A stretch of DNA of 64,000 bases from an uncultured Christensenella sp. (GTDB taxonomy: Bacteria; Bacillota; Clostridia; Christensenellales; UBA3700). Below are positions 18,225 to 26,690 of this stretch, one piece after another. The notes under the pieces are model-generated. The model made no database searches, was not told the DNA's origin, and was given only the letters and a program-made list of their open reading frames with translations. The position numbers and the translations under genes are program-made. The first letter of the stretch is position 1. Each line of letters begins with the position of its first letter. The DNA lies in contig CASERZ010000008.1 in the NCBI GenBank assembly GCA_949290515.1, positions 1 to 64,000 of the forward strand. Reading direction: 5' to 3'.

Positions 18225-19100
18225 ATGGATAAAAGCAAATTCAGAGGTGTGTTCTCGGCATTGTTGACGCCCTACACCAAAGACGACAAAATCAACGGCA
18301 GTTCTATCAAGAAGATTATTGATATGAACCTTTCAAAGGGTATCAACGGTTTTTACGTCGGAGGCTCTACGGGCGAAGGTATGCTTCTTACCGTCGAAGA
18401 GAGAAAGGAACTCTTCAGATATGCTAGCGAAGCAAATGCCGGCAGAGGTACTATGATTGCTCACGTAGGCACTATCAACACCAAGCACGCTATCGAAATG
18501 GCTAAGTGTGCAGAAGAGGCAGGATACGATGCAATCTCTGCGGTAGCTCCTTACTACTACGGATTCAGCTATGAGGCAATCAAGGGCTACTACAACGACA
18601 TTGCCAACAGCGTAAACATTCCTATGATTATGTACAACTTCCCCAATGCAAACGGCTTTGTATTCAACAAAGAAAGAGCAGAGGATATGTTCAAAAACAA
18701 GAAGTTTATAGGTATTAAGCATACGACGGCTGACCTCTTTGCTTTGCAACAGTTCAAGACTATGGAGTGCGACCCCCTCGTATACAACGGCTTTGACGAA
18801 ATGCTCGTAGCAGGTCTCAGTATGGGCGCAGACGGCGGTATAGGTTCTACCTATAACTTTATGCCTGAGAAGTACGTCAAGATGTACTCTCTCTTCAAAG
18901 AGGGTAATATAAAGGAAGCTCAGAAGATACAGTTTGAGGCTAACGAAATTATCACTCAGCTCATCAAGTACGGTGTATTTGCAATGGAAAAGGGAATACT
19001 CGAAGAGATGGGTATCGAAATGAACGGATGCAGAAAGCCTTTCACCGAGCTTAGCGCAGAGGGCAAGAAGGCTTGCAAGGAAATTCTCAAGAGTCTTTAA
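18225..19100 (+). CDS. nanA: N-acetylneuraminate lyase
   Basis: Class I aldolase splitting N-acetylneuraminate to ManNAc and pyruvate. The (beta/alpha)8 protein of 291 aa has the pyruvate-binding GGSTGE loop near 47-52. Catalytic Tyr137 is in MYNFP and Schiff-base Lys165 in GIKHTT, both at the same numbers as in E. coli NanA. This favours NanA over its relative DapA. GCGAGG precedes the ATG; 30 bp separate it from nanK, completing the NanA-NanK-NanE route to GlcNAc-6-P. No sialic acid transporter, nagA or nagB is in the window. Confidence 0.95.
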   Translation: MDKSKFRGVFSALLTPYTKDDKINGSSIKKIIDMNLSKGINGFYVGGSTGEGMLLTVEERKELFRYASEANAGRGTMIAHVGTINTKHAIEMAKCAEEAGYDAISAVAPYYYGFSYEAIKGYYNDIANSVNIPMIMYNFPNANGFVFNKERAEDMFKNKKFIGIKHTTADLFALQQFKTMECDPLVYNGFDEMLVAGLSMGADGGIGSTYNFMPEKYVKMYSLFKEGNIKEAQKIQFEANEIITQLIKYGVFAMEKGILEEMGIEMNGCRKPFTELSAEGKKACKEILKSL

Positions 19101-19133
19101 TAAACGGTATTGAAAGTTAAATAAAATTTAATC

Positions 19134-19165
19134 TTTACCCGAAGCGTTTATTCGTTTCGGGTAAA
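19134..19165 (+). promoter_or_regulatory. Strong hairpin before the mrp ribosome site
   Basis: A 13-bp inverted repeat (TTTACCCGAAGCG with CGTTTCGGGTAAA, one G-U pair) ends 2 nt before CAGGAG. No U tract follows. It may end the nan transcript inefficiently or gate translation of the next gene. Confidence 0.5.
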
Positions 19166-19179
19166 TTCAGGAGAAGTAT

Positions 19180-19989
19180 ATGAGCGAATGTACTCACGAT
19201 TGTTCTACCTGCGGTGAAAACTGTAAGGATAGAAAAGAGGCACAAAAGCCTCAGCTCAACAAGTACTCACACGTAGATAAGGTCTACGTAGTAATGAGCG
19301 GAAAAGGCGGGGTAGGTAAGTCAATGGTTACCTCTCAGCTTGCCGTGCTCTCAAGACGCAACGGCAAAAGAACCGCAGTACTCGACGCAGACATTACAGG
19401 TGCTTCGATAGCAAAGTCTTTCGGCATAAAAGATAAGGCATACGGTAGCGAAAAAGGCATACTTCCCGCCGAAAGCGTTACGGGCATAAAGGTTGTGTCT
19501 ATGAATATGTTTTTGAAGGACGAGGACGACCCCGTCGTATGGCGCAGCAGTTTGGCTACGGGTGCTGCTACTCAATTCTGGACAGACGTTTATTGGGGTG
19601 ACGTTGACGCTATGTTCATAGATATGCCTCCCGGCACGGGCGATATACCTTTGACGGTGCTTCAGAGTTTGCCCGTAAGCGGTATCATTATAGTCACTTC
19701 TCCTCAGGAACTCGTCGGAATGATAGTCAAAAAAGGCGTTAAAATGGCTAATATGCTTGGCGTGCCCGTCATAGGCATAGTGGAGAATATGTCTTATTAC
19801 GAATGCGATAAGTGCCACGAAAAGCTCAAGATATTCGGAGACAGTCACGTGGACGAGATAGCAAAGGAATACGGCATTTCCAACGTAGCTAAGATGCCTA
19901 TAAGTCCTCTGCTCGCAAGCGCGTGCGACAACGGAGCAATTGAGTACTTTGAAGGAGACTGGCTGCAAAAGATAGCAGACGCTCTTTAA
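19180..19989 (+). CDS. Mrp/ApbC (NBP35-like) Fe-S carrier ATPase
   Basis: P-loop ATPase thought to carry and transfer [4Fe-4S] clusters. The deviant Walker A is GKGGVGKS at 41-48, with DADITGASIAKSFG and FIDMPPGTGD following. An N-terminal cysteine set C4, C8, C11, C15 recalls the NBP35 subgroup, and a C-terminal CDKC sits near 208-211, the usual bridging-cluster CXXC. Length is 269 aa. CAGGAG precedes the ATG, and a strong terminator follows. The radical-SAM maturase in the window is one possible client among many. Confidence 0.9.
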   Translation: MSECTHDCSTCGENCKDRKEAQKPQLNKYSHVDKVYVVMSGKGGVGKSMVTSQLAVLSRRNGKRTAVLDADITGASIAKSFGIKDKAYGSEKGILPAESVTGIKVVSMNMFLKDEDDPVVWRSSLATGAATQFWTDVYWGDVDAMFIDMPPGTGDIPLTVLQSLPVSGIIIVTSPQELVGMIVKKGVKMANMLGVPVIGIVENMSYYECDKCHEKLKIFGDSHVDEIAKEYGISNVAKMPISPLLASACDNGAIEYFEGDWLQKIADAL

Positions 19990-20013
19990 ACTCTGACAAA
20001 TATTACAAACACT

Positions 20014-20054
20014 AAAGCCGAAAAAAGTACGTACAGTTCTTTTTCGGCTTTTAT
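20014..20054 (+). terminator. Terminator after mrp
   Basis: Stem AAAGCCGAAAAA/TTTTTCGGCTTT with an internal GTAC-GTAC segment and an A/T-rich flank usable in both directions. Confidence 0.75.
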
Positions 20055-20140
20055 TTTATTGACAGTATGAAAAGATAAAAGTATAAGTTTAAAATTGACT
20101 TTTTATTGCATATTGCGCGGATATTGTTGATAAAACCGTA

Positions 20141-20169
20141 TAGACAAAACATAAAAACAATGCTATACT
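20141..20169 (+). promoter_or_regulatory. Promoter of trmB
   Basis: TAGACA (20141-20146), 17-bp spacer, TATACT (20164-20169), 28 bp before the chosen start; CGGAG lies 8 nt before that ATG. Confidence 0.55.
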
Positions 20170-20197
20170 TAAAATACGAAAATACGGAGTTTTGTTT

Positions 20198-20887
20198 ATG
20201 AGAATGAGAAGAAAGCACAATCTCGACGAGAGATTGGAGCAGGTCAAAGATTATATACTCGAGCGTACGATAGAAGACAGAAATATGAAGACGTCCGTTG
20301 AGATAAAGGACTATCTGGATTACAGGAAAATATTCGGCAACGATAATCCCGTAGAGTTGGAGATAGGTTGCGGAAAGGGCAGATTCATCAACGAGATGGC
20401 AAAGCGTCATCCTGACACCAACTTTATTGCGATAGAGATGCTGTCCAACGTAATCGTAGACGCGTGCGAAAAGGCAAAAAAAGAAAATCTCAAGAATCTG
20501 AAATTTATGATATTGAGAGCGGAGTGTCTGCCCAGCTATATTCCCGAGCATTCGCTCAGAAGAATATATATCAATTTTCCTACTCCTCTTCCTCAGAAAG
20601 GCTATGAGAAACAAAGACTGACCAACAGAAAATTTCTTTCGATGTACAAAACTCTTCTCGCAAAGGGAGGAGATATATACCACAAGACTGACAACAGAGG
20701 TATGTTTGAATTTTCTGTTTGCGAGTTTTCTCAGAGCGGATTCGGTCTGAAAGACGTTACGCTCGATTTGCTCAATTCTCCTCTGGCAGAAAACAACATA
20801 ATGACAGAGCACGAGAAAAAGTATTCGGATATGCTTATGCCTATATACAAACTCACGGCATTCGTACTCGACGATAAGGCGGAATAA
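20198..20887 (+). CDS. trmB: tRNA (guanine-N7-)-methyltransferase
   Basis: Forms m7G46 in tRNA using SAM. The SAM-binding motif is ELEIGCGKGRF, then FIAIE, followed by the TrmB signature IYINFPTPLPQKGYEKQRLTN, a slight variant of the usual NFPDPWPK-KRH. YHKTDN and the final FEFS segment also fit. The length is 229 aa from the ATG at 20198, chosen because CGGAG sits 8 nt upstream; a TTG at 20192 is unlikely. Its TAA overlaps the next ATG by one base (TAATG), suggesting coupled translation with the lipoprotein. Confidence 0.92.
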   Translation: MRMRRKHNLDERLEQVKDYILERTIEDRNMKTSVEIKDYLDYRKIFGNDNPVELEIGCGKGRFINEMAKRHPDTNFIAIEMLSNVIVDACEKAKKENLKNLKFMILRAECLPSYIPEHSLRRIYINFPTPLPQKGYEKQRLTNRKFLSMYKTLLAKGGDIYHKTDNRGMFEFSVCEFSQSGFGLKDVTLDLLNSPLAENNIMTEHEKKYSDMLMPIYKLTAFVLDDKAE

Positions 20888-23202
20888 TGAAAAAATCAAT
20901 CAGAATTATTACGGTCGCGGTTATAGTATTGTGTCTGGTGTGCGCTTTTGCGGGGTGCGCCAGACTTTCTTCGCTATTCGGAGGAGACAATCAGAATCTT
21001 ACGTCTTTGGAGCTTTGTCAGGTTGAGCTCGAATATAACGTTTACAAATACACAGGAGAGCCTGTCGAGCCTGTCGTAATTGCCAAGTACTCAGGAAAAG
21101 TTTTAAGTTTGGATAGCGATTACAGCGTGACTTACGAAGACAATCTGGATGTCGGTACAGGCAAGGTTATAGTTAAGGGTATAGGCAATTATAAGGGGGA
21201 AGTAACTCTTGAATTCGAGATTGCGCCCGAAGTTTATACATACAATTTTAAATGTTCTTATCCTCAAGCATACGAAATTGCAGGTAAAAGCGTTCAGAAC
21301 GTAACGGATAAATCTCAGCTTGAATTCCCCGTAATAAGTGCTAAAGGCTATACTTTTGTGGGTTGGTATACTTTGCCTGCAAATCCCGTAGATACCGAAC
21401 AAGCGGACACGATTCCCGACAACGGCGGAGATATATGGGCGTTGTTTTCGCTCAATACTTATACCATAACTTATGTAGGACTTGACGGAGCAAAAAACGA
21501 CCCTCTCAATCCTTCTTCTTATACGGTAGAGGATACCGTCGAACTTAAAGCCGCAGAAAACAAGGACGGCCAATACTTTGCCGGATGGCATTCCGACGCG
21601 CAGTTTAACGAAAGAATAAATACAATACCTTTGGGTACGACGGGAAATATTACTTTATATGCGAAATATATATCCGAGGCAAACAACTACAAACTTACTT
21701 ACATTGTGCCAGACGGAGTGGATTTTGCAGAATTTGAATATTACGCACCCGACAGCGTGCTTTCTGCTCCAGATATTCTGTCGACAGACAAAAAGCAAGA
21801 AATAGTATGGTATTGTGACGAAGGATACAACTACCGATATGTTTTCCGAACAATGCCCGAAGAGGATGTTACTATATACGGCAGATGGGAAGACGTGCTT
21901 GACGCAGGCTTTCTCGACAGGACGGAAGATTACAGTATAGACAGCTATGAAGAACTTGTAGAATACGTCGAATATGTCTGTTTCAACAATATCACCAAGC
22001 AGTCGGCAAAGAGCATAAACGTAACGTACGTAAGCGGAAAGACCAATATCAATTCCGAGATATCCAAGGCTGCGGACGAATGTACTTATCCGAGAGTAGG
22101 CTCATTGAGTTATGAGACGCTTACCAATTCAACTACGATTTACGTCACTACAGACTTATCTTCAATAGAAGCAACAGTGACAGGTACCGCGCTCGAGGAC
22201 AGATATCCTCAGTATGAAGACGTACTGTTTAATCCCGCAAGTACGAGAAGTGCGGATTATGACGATTTTGCCGTAAACTATATTAAGGATACTTTTGCCT
22301 GCACTACGTCAAATCAGCTTTTCTATATTCTCGAGCACGGCTACAGACCTCTTCCGATAAAAGGCTCTGCTGCCGAGAGCGTATACAATGCCTATAAAGA
22401 CATTATGCGTACCATAGTCGACGATACTATGAGCGATTACGAAAAAGTAAGGAATATTTATCTGTGGCTCATCGAAAACGTGTACTATGACAATTATGTG
22501 GCAAGCAACTCCTCTTCCGATTACTACAAGTATAAAGCCTTTTATCTCGAGGGCGTACTCGAGGGCAGCGCGGTATGCGACGGTATATCCAAAGCCTTTA
22601 CCGTAATGTGTGCGATAGAGGGTATAGACTGCGTAAGAGTTACGGGTATAATAGCCGGACAAAACGTTGGCCACGCGTGGAACAAGGTGCAGATTTTGGA
22701 CGGCTGGTATCTCACAGACGCTACGTGGGGTAACCAGACTTTTAAAATGCAGGACGGTAGCTCTGCGGAATTCAGCGTATTCGATTATTTGCTCTTTACG
22801 GATGAGGACAGAGAAGCAGACGGATACGTATCCAAAAATCATACAAGATACGAAACGGTATCTTCAGCGGATTTTACCAAGTACAACGTGTTTGACGCAG
22901 TAGAAATGAGTATAAGCGGGCAGAGTGTGGATTTGCTTATTGACAGCGCGACGGAACTCAGTTATGTATTTGAATATTTATATTACGAATGCGAAGACGA
23001 ATCGGGCAAGACCCTAAACGTAATGCTAAATCAGCCTGCAGAGATAAACAATCTCGTGAGCAGGGCTTACAACCAGATGAAACTCAGAAGACCTTTGTTT
23101 ACAGCTTCTCAGACGCCGTTGATTTTCGCATACGGTAGTTATGTTACTAACAGCGAGGGAGAAGCCGTAGGCGGTACGACCTTTATACTGATATTCGATT
23201 AA
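20887..23202 (+). CDS. Lipoprotein with List-Bact repeats and transglutaminase-like domain
   Basis: A 771-aa surface protein. Residues 1-24 form a lipoprotein signal with lipobox FAGC and Cys24 as lipidation site. A beta-rich segment follows (SLELCQVELEYNVYKYTGEPV), then Listeria-Bacteroides (InlB B-type) repeats recognisable by FVGWYT near 156-160 and FAGWHSD near 232. A papain-like transglutaminase core has Cys564 (GSAVCDG), His596 (GHAWNK) and Asp611 (YLTDATW) in canonical order and spacing. Such domains act as proteases, peptidases or cross-linkers on cell walls or host glycoproteins; the reaction here is unknown. Translation is coupled to trmB by a 1-bp overlap. A terminator follows. Confidence 0.85.
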   Translation: MKKSIRIITVAVIVLCLVCAFAGCARLSSLFGGDNQNLTSLELCQVELEYNVYKYTGEPVEPVVIAKYSGKVLSLDSDYSVTYEDNLDVGTGKVIVKGIGNYKGEVTLEFEIAPEVYTYNFKCSYPQAYEIAGKSVQNVTDKSQLEFPVISAKGYTFVGWYTLPANPVDTEQADTIPDNGGDIWALFSLNTYTITYVGLDGAKNDPLNPSSYTVEDTVELKAAENKDGQYFAGWHSDAQFNERINTIPLGTTGNITLYAKYISEANNYKLTYIVPDGVDFAEFEYYAPDSVLSAPDILSTDKKQEIVWYCDEGYNYRYVFRTMPEEDVTIYGRWEDVLDAGFLDRTEDYSIDSYEELVEYVEYVCFNNITKQSAKSINVTYVSGKTNINSEISKAADECTYPRVGSLSYETLTNSTTIYVTTDLSSIEATVTGTALEDRYPQYEDVLFNPASTRSADYDDFAVNYIKDTFACTTSNQLFYILEHGYRPLPIKGSAAESVYNAYKDIMRTIVDDTMSDYEKVRNIYLWLIENVYYDNYVASNSSSDYYKYKAFYLEGVLEGSAVCDGISKAFTVMCAIEGIDCVRVTGIIAGQNVGHAWNKVQILDGWYLTDATWGNQTFKMQDGSSAEFSVFDYLLFTDEDREADGYVSKNHTRYETVSSADFTKYNVFDAVEMSISGQSVDLLIDSATELSYVFEYLYYECEDESGKTLNVMLNQPAEINNLVSRAYNQMKLRRPLFTASQTPLIFAYGSYVTNSEGEAVGGTTFILIFD

Positions 23203-23229
23203 GATTTATTGCAGATACCATAAGCAGGA

Positions 23230-23259
23230 AAAAACGGGAGGAAAATTCTTCCCGTTTTT
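23230..23259 (+). terminator. Terminator after the lipoprotein gene
   Basis: Stem AAAAACGGGA/TTCCCGTTTTT with further pairing near the apex; the T run is part of the descending arm. Confidence 0.8.
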
Positions 23260-23278
23260 ACATTTTGCGTCAATAAGT

Positions 23279-23307
23279 TTGACATAGAGATTAATTATTT
23301 TTATAAT
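23279..23307 (+). promoter_or_regulatory. Consensus promoter of the metal exporter gene
   Basis: TTGACA (23279-23284), 17-bp spacer, TATAAT (23302-23307): full sigma-A consensus. Leader about 23 nt with AAGGAG at 23323-23328. Confidence 0.85.
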
Positions 23308-23336
23308 TAGTGTACCAAAAACAAGGAGCAGAAGTT

Positions 23337-24470
23337 ATGCAAGAGGTATGGCACGTAATATGGCACGCTTTTCTCGACACGCTTAAAATGTCGTGGCTTT
23401 TGCTTTTGTTTTATATCCTTATAGAAATAATAGAGCAGAAAGTAGCGGTCAAAATGCATAAAAAGCTCAAATCCAAATATGCCGTAGCCGCGGGCGCGGG
23501 ATTCGGAATAGTTCCGCAGTGCGGATTTTCTGTTTTGGCTACCGATTTGTTTTCTAAAAAGCAGATTACCATAGGCACGCTTATTGCGGTATATATTGCG
23601 ACTTCGGACGAAGCTTTGCCCATACTGTTTTCCTCTATTGACCAAGAGGGCGTATGGCTCAAACTCATTTTGCTTATTGTATCGAAATTGATACTTGCGC
23701 TTGTTATAGGTTACGCGCTTGACGGAATAATAAAGCTTGCGGCAAAGAAAAAGGGCATAGCCGTAAATGATTGTATAGACGGCGACGGGATTAATAATGA
23801 CGGCAAGCACCTGAGCGCAAAAGAGAATGACCTGAATGATTGCGAGGAGAAAAGCTGTTGCGTTGCGCTAGATGGGACTGTGCTTGCTAAAGTCAGCGAG
23901 GGTGAAGGAGCGGTCTCTCACGAGAGTGACAATGCACACGATGAGGATTGTCACGAGCACTGTCACGAAGAGCAAGGACAAGACCATAGCCACGACGAGG
24001 ATGACGAGCACGTGGATATACACAAGGGCTGTTGCGGACACAGAATAGAGAGCGGAAAATACAGCACTCTCAAGACTTACTTTGTGCACCCTCTCCTACA
24101 TACTCTCAAAATTCTTGCGTATATACTTGTTATCAATATTATAATGGGACTTATCATACATTTTGTCGGTGAGGACAAGATAGCCGACTTTATGAGTAAG
24201 AGCGGAGTGCTTCAACCTATACTAGTTACTATCGTAGGACTTATTCCCAACTGCGCGTCGAGCGTGCTTATTACACAGCTGTTTTTGTCGGACACTATAT
24301 CTTTCGGCTCGTGTCTGGGCGGACTGATGGTCAATGCAGGATTAGGCATAGCGTTTTTGTTCAAAGAGAATAAAAACGTCAAGCAAAATCTTGCCGTTAC
24401 TTTCGGGCTTTTCGGCGTCGCTTTGGTGGTGGCTATAGTATTCCATTATGCTTTTCTCAACGTGCTTTGA
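23337..24470 (+). CDS. Putative 10-TM heavy-metal exporter with His-rich loop (ArsP_2-like)
   Basis: Polytopic membrane protein of 377 aa. Two homologous halves each contain a PQCGFSVLATDLF / PNCASSVLITQLF motif (about residues 60 and 305), an internal duplication typical of the putative 10TM heavy-metal exporter family. Between the halves is a long acidic, His/Cys-rich cytosolic loop, with clusters such as HDEDCHEHCHEE and HKGCCGH, suited to metal binding. The transported ion is not known; zinc, manganese or arsenic compounds have been suggested for relatives. The GTG at 23310 is rejected because the promoter and AAGGAG place the start at ATG 23337. Confidence 0.8.
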   Translation: MQEVWHVIWHAFLDTLKMSWLLLLFYILIEIIEQKVAVKMHKKLKSKYAVAAGAGFGIVPQCGFSVLATDLFSKKQITIGTLIAVYIATSDEALPILFSSIDQEGVWLKLILLIVSKLILALVIGYALDGIIKLAAKKKGIAVNDCIDGDGINNDGKHLSAKENDLNDCEEKSCCVALDGTVLAKVSEGEGAVSHESDNAHDEDCHEHCHEEQGQDHSHDEDDEHVDIHKGCCGHRIESGKYSTLKTYFVHPLLHTLKILAYILVINIIMGLIIHFVGEDKIADFMSKSGVLQPILVTIVGLIPNCASSVLITQLFLSDTISFGSCLGGLMVNAGLGIAFLFKENKNVKQNLAVTFGLFGVALVVAIVFHYAFLNVL

Positions 24471-24489
24471 TTGTATATTGACAGCGTTT

Positions 24490-24529
24490 GCCCCTCGGTA
24501 AAATTTTTATCCGAGAGGGCATTTTTTTT
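24490..24529 (+). terminator. Terminator after the metal exporter
   Basis: Stem GCCC-CTCGG / CCGAG-A-GGGC with one bulged A, loop TAAAATTTTTAT, then ATTTTTTTT. Confidence 0.85.
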
Positions 24530-24530
24530 G

Positions 24531-24559
24531 TTTACTTAATTGGTTTTTTATGTTATGAT
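24531..24559 (+). promoter_or_regulatory. Promoter of the MATE transporter gene
   Basis: TTTACT (24531-24536), 17-bp spacer, TATGAT (24554-24559), starting right after the preceding terminator's T run. Confidence 0.5.
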
Positions 24560-24598
24560 TAACAGGATTTTCACGTTTTAAAAACATTAAGAGGAATT

Positions 24599-26233
24599 AT
24601 GCAAGAAGATATCAAAACCGTCGCACAAGAGAATTTGCAAGCTAAGTCCGCGGATAAAATGGGTACTATGCCTGTCAATAAACTCATAATAACTATGGCA
24701 CTTCCTATGATTGTGTCAATGCTTGTGCAGGCAATGTACAATATCGTCGATTCAGTCTTTGTCGCAGGTGTGTCCTACAATGCTTTTACTGCGCTGTCGC
24801 TTGCTTTTCCTTGGCAAAATCTGATGATTGCAGTGGCTGTCGGTACCGGCGTAGGCGTCAACGCTTTGCTGTCAAAGAGCTTAGGCGAAGGTAATTACGA
24901 AAGAGCCAACAGAGTTGCGGGCAACAGTATAGTGCTGGCGATTTTGTCGTCATTGGTTTTCGTAATACTGGGATTTACTCTTAGCGGTACTTTTTTTGAG
25001 TTTCAGGTCAAATTCTCTCAAGGCATAGCTAAGGAAGCTGTTGACGAAGTTATTGCGGCTGGCAAAGAGTATATCAGTATTTGCTCCGTTATCTCTATCG
25101 GCATATTTATGCAGGTATGTTTTGAAAGACTTTTGCAAGCTACGGGAAAGACAAAATTTGTAATGATATCTCAGATTGCGGGTGCGGTAACGAATATAGT
25201 GCTTGACTACGTATTTATCAAGATTTGCGGTTGGGGAGTTGCGGGCGCGGCTTACGCTACCGTAATAGGTCAGTGTTTAGGTGCGGCTTTGGCGGGAATT
25301 TTCTGCGTAAGATTCAACAAGGACATTCATTTCCATATCAAATATCTCAAGTTGTCGGGCAAGGTATTGTCGGCAGTATACAAGGTCGGCGTGCCTTCTA
25401 TCATAATGTCCGCGATAGGCTCGCTGATGGTCTTTTTGATGAACCTTATACTCATACGTTTCGAGGGCATAGGTATGGATGCGGTAACTATATTCGGCGT
25501 TTACTTCAAGCTTATGAGTATGGTGTTTATGCCTGTATTCGGACTTAACAACGGCATAGTGCCTATCATAGCGTATAACTTCGGAGCAAAACAACACGAG
25601 AGAATAAAAAAGACTACCAACTTATCTTTGATATACGCTACGGCTATTATGGCAATAGGATTTTTGATAATGCAGATAGAGCCGTCATCGCTCATACTCT
25701 TGATGCTCAACAACTTCTCTTTGAAAAACGTAACTCCCGAAATGCAGACTCTCGTGGACAGTATGGGTATCACGGCATTCAGAATAATGAGCATATCGTG
25801 GCTGTTTGCCGGCGCGAGCATTGTGTGCAGCTCGGTAATACAGGCGGTCGGAAAGGGCGTAATGTCTCTTATGATATCGCTTATGCGTCAGCTTATTATA
25901 CTTTTGCCCGTGGCATACTTCTTGTCCTTGACGGGCAATCTCAATGCAGTATGGTGGTCATTCCCTATCGCAGAATTTATCGCGCTTATCGCGAGCGTTA
26001 TTTTCCTTGGCGTAACCATTAAGTTTATAAAGAGATATACCGAGAGCGGAAAAGACGTTGCGCTTTATGCGGACACAGCGGATAGCGAGAGGGCTGAAAA
26101 TACAGAGGCTCAAACAACCCGAGAAGAAAAAGCGCAAACCGAAATCTCGCAAGACGAAAAAGAGAATTCGCAAGAGGTGCAAGTTGAGATTTTATCTCAG
26201 CCTTTAGATACAGGAAAAGAAAACAAGGCTTAA
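24599..26233 (+). CDS. MATE family efflux transporter
   Basis: Cation-coupled multidrug or toxin exporter with 12 hydrophobic segments between about residues 30 and 470. The first helix region LIITMALPMIVSMLVQAMYNIVDSVFV and the GVGVNALLSKSLGEGN loop are typical of the NorM/DinF-like group. Two pseudo-symmetric halves are visible, the second opening with GVPSIIMSAIGSLM. Length is 544 aa, longer than the usual 450 because of a C-terminal cytosolic tail of about 70 residues rich in Glu, Gln and Lys. AGAGGA precedes the ATG. Substrate unknown. Confidence 0.92.
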   Translation: MQEDIKTVAQENLQAKSADKMGTMPVNKLIITMALPMIVSMLVQAMYNIVDSVFVAGVSYNAFTALSLAFPWQNLMIAVAVGTGVGVNALLSKSLGEGNYERANRVAGNSIVLAILSSLVFVILGFTLSGTFFEFQVKFSQGIAKEAVDEVIAAGKEYISICSVISIGIFMQVCFERLLQATGKTKFVMISQIAGAVTNIVLDYVFIKICGWGVAGAAYATVIGQCLGAALAGIFCVRFNKDIHFHIKYLKLSGKVLSAVYKVGVPSIIMSAIGSLMVFLMNLILIRFEGIGMDAVTIFGVYFKLMSMVFMPVFGLNNGIVPIIAYNFGAKQHERIKKTTNLSLIYATAIMAIGFLIMQIEPSSLILLMLNNFSLKNVTPEMQTLVDSMGITAFRIMSISWLFAGASIVCSSVIQAVGKGVMSLMISLMRQLIILLPVAYFLSLTGNLNAVWWSFPIAEFIALIASVIFLGVTIKFIKRYTESGKDVALYADTADSERAENTEAQTTREEKAQTEISQDEKENSQEVQVEILSQPLDTGKENKA

Positions 26234-26283
26234 AGAGTTATCGGTGCAACTTTTGAGTGCGGACAGGTAATAATAAAAAAGTA

Positions 26284-26312
26284 TTGTTAAAATTCAAAAG
26301 GTGTGCTACAAT
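26284..26312 (+). promoter_or_regulatory. Promoter giving a leaderless transcript
   Basis: TTGTTA (26284-26289), 17-bp spacer, TACAAT (26307-26312). The expected start point is the A of the ATG at 26319; no ribosome site lies between. Confidence 0.6.
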
Positions 26313-26318
26313 AAATCT

Positions 26319-26651
26319 ATGGAAAAAGAGAAAAAAGACTTTTTGCTTTATCAATGGCTGTTTTTTATACCTTTCAGCGTGTTGGCTATGCTAGGCGGAC
26401 TGATAGTGAGTATTATCGCGCTTTTTCTCTTTATATGCGGCGCGAAGTACGTAGTGGCAAGCTTTATGCTTGAGAAAAGTCAGATTTTTCCCGCCGTGGT
26501 GATGACCTTGACTACGCTTGCAGTCGTCGCGGTGCTTGTCTTTTCGGTAGTGCTTTTGATAAAGAAATATATAAAAGCCGTAGATAACTTCAAAGAGGAA
26601 AAGAAAGCAGCCTTCGAAAAGGACGGCAATTCGGACGATAATCAAAATTAA
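26319..26651 (+). CDS. Small two-TM membrane protein, unknown
   Basis: I do not recognise this 110-aa protein. It has two strongly hydrophobic segments (about 14-43 and 53-83), a positively charged junction, and a hydrophilic C-terminal tail (KAVDNFKEEKKAAFEKDGNSDDNQN). Lys-rich MEKEKKDF at the N-terminus suggests a cytosolic start. A GTG at 26301 would add six residues, but it overlaps the -10 box, so ATG 26319 is preferred. It ends in a strong terminator and forms a single-gene unit. Confidence 0.65.
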   Translation: MEKEKKDFLLYQWLFFIPFSVLAMLGGLIVSIIALFLFICGAKYVVASFMLEKSQIFPAVVMTLTTLAVVAVLVFSVVLLIKKYIKAVDNFKEEKKAAFEKDGNSDDNQN

Positions 26652-26664
26652 AAGATAAACACAT

Positions 26665-26690
26665 AAGCCGACCGCAAAGGTCGGCTTTTC
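26665..26690 (+). terminator. Terminator after the small membrane protein
   Basis: Perfect 9-bp stem AAGCCGACC/GGTCGGCTT with loop GCAAA, then TTC. Confidence 0.85.
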
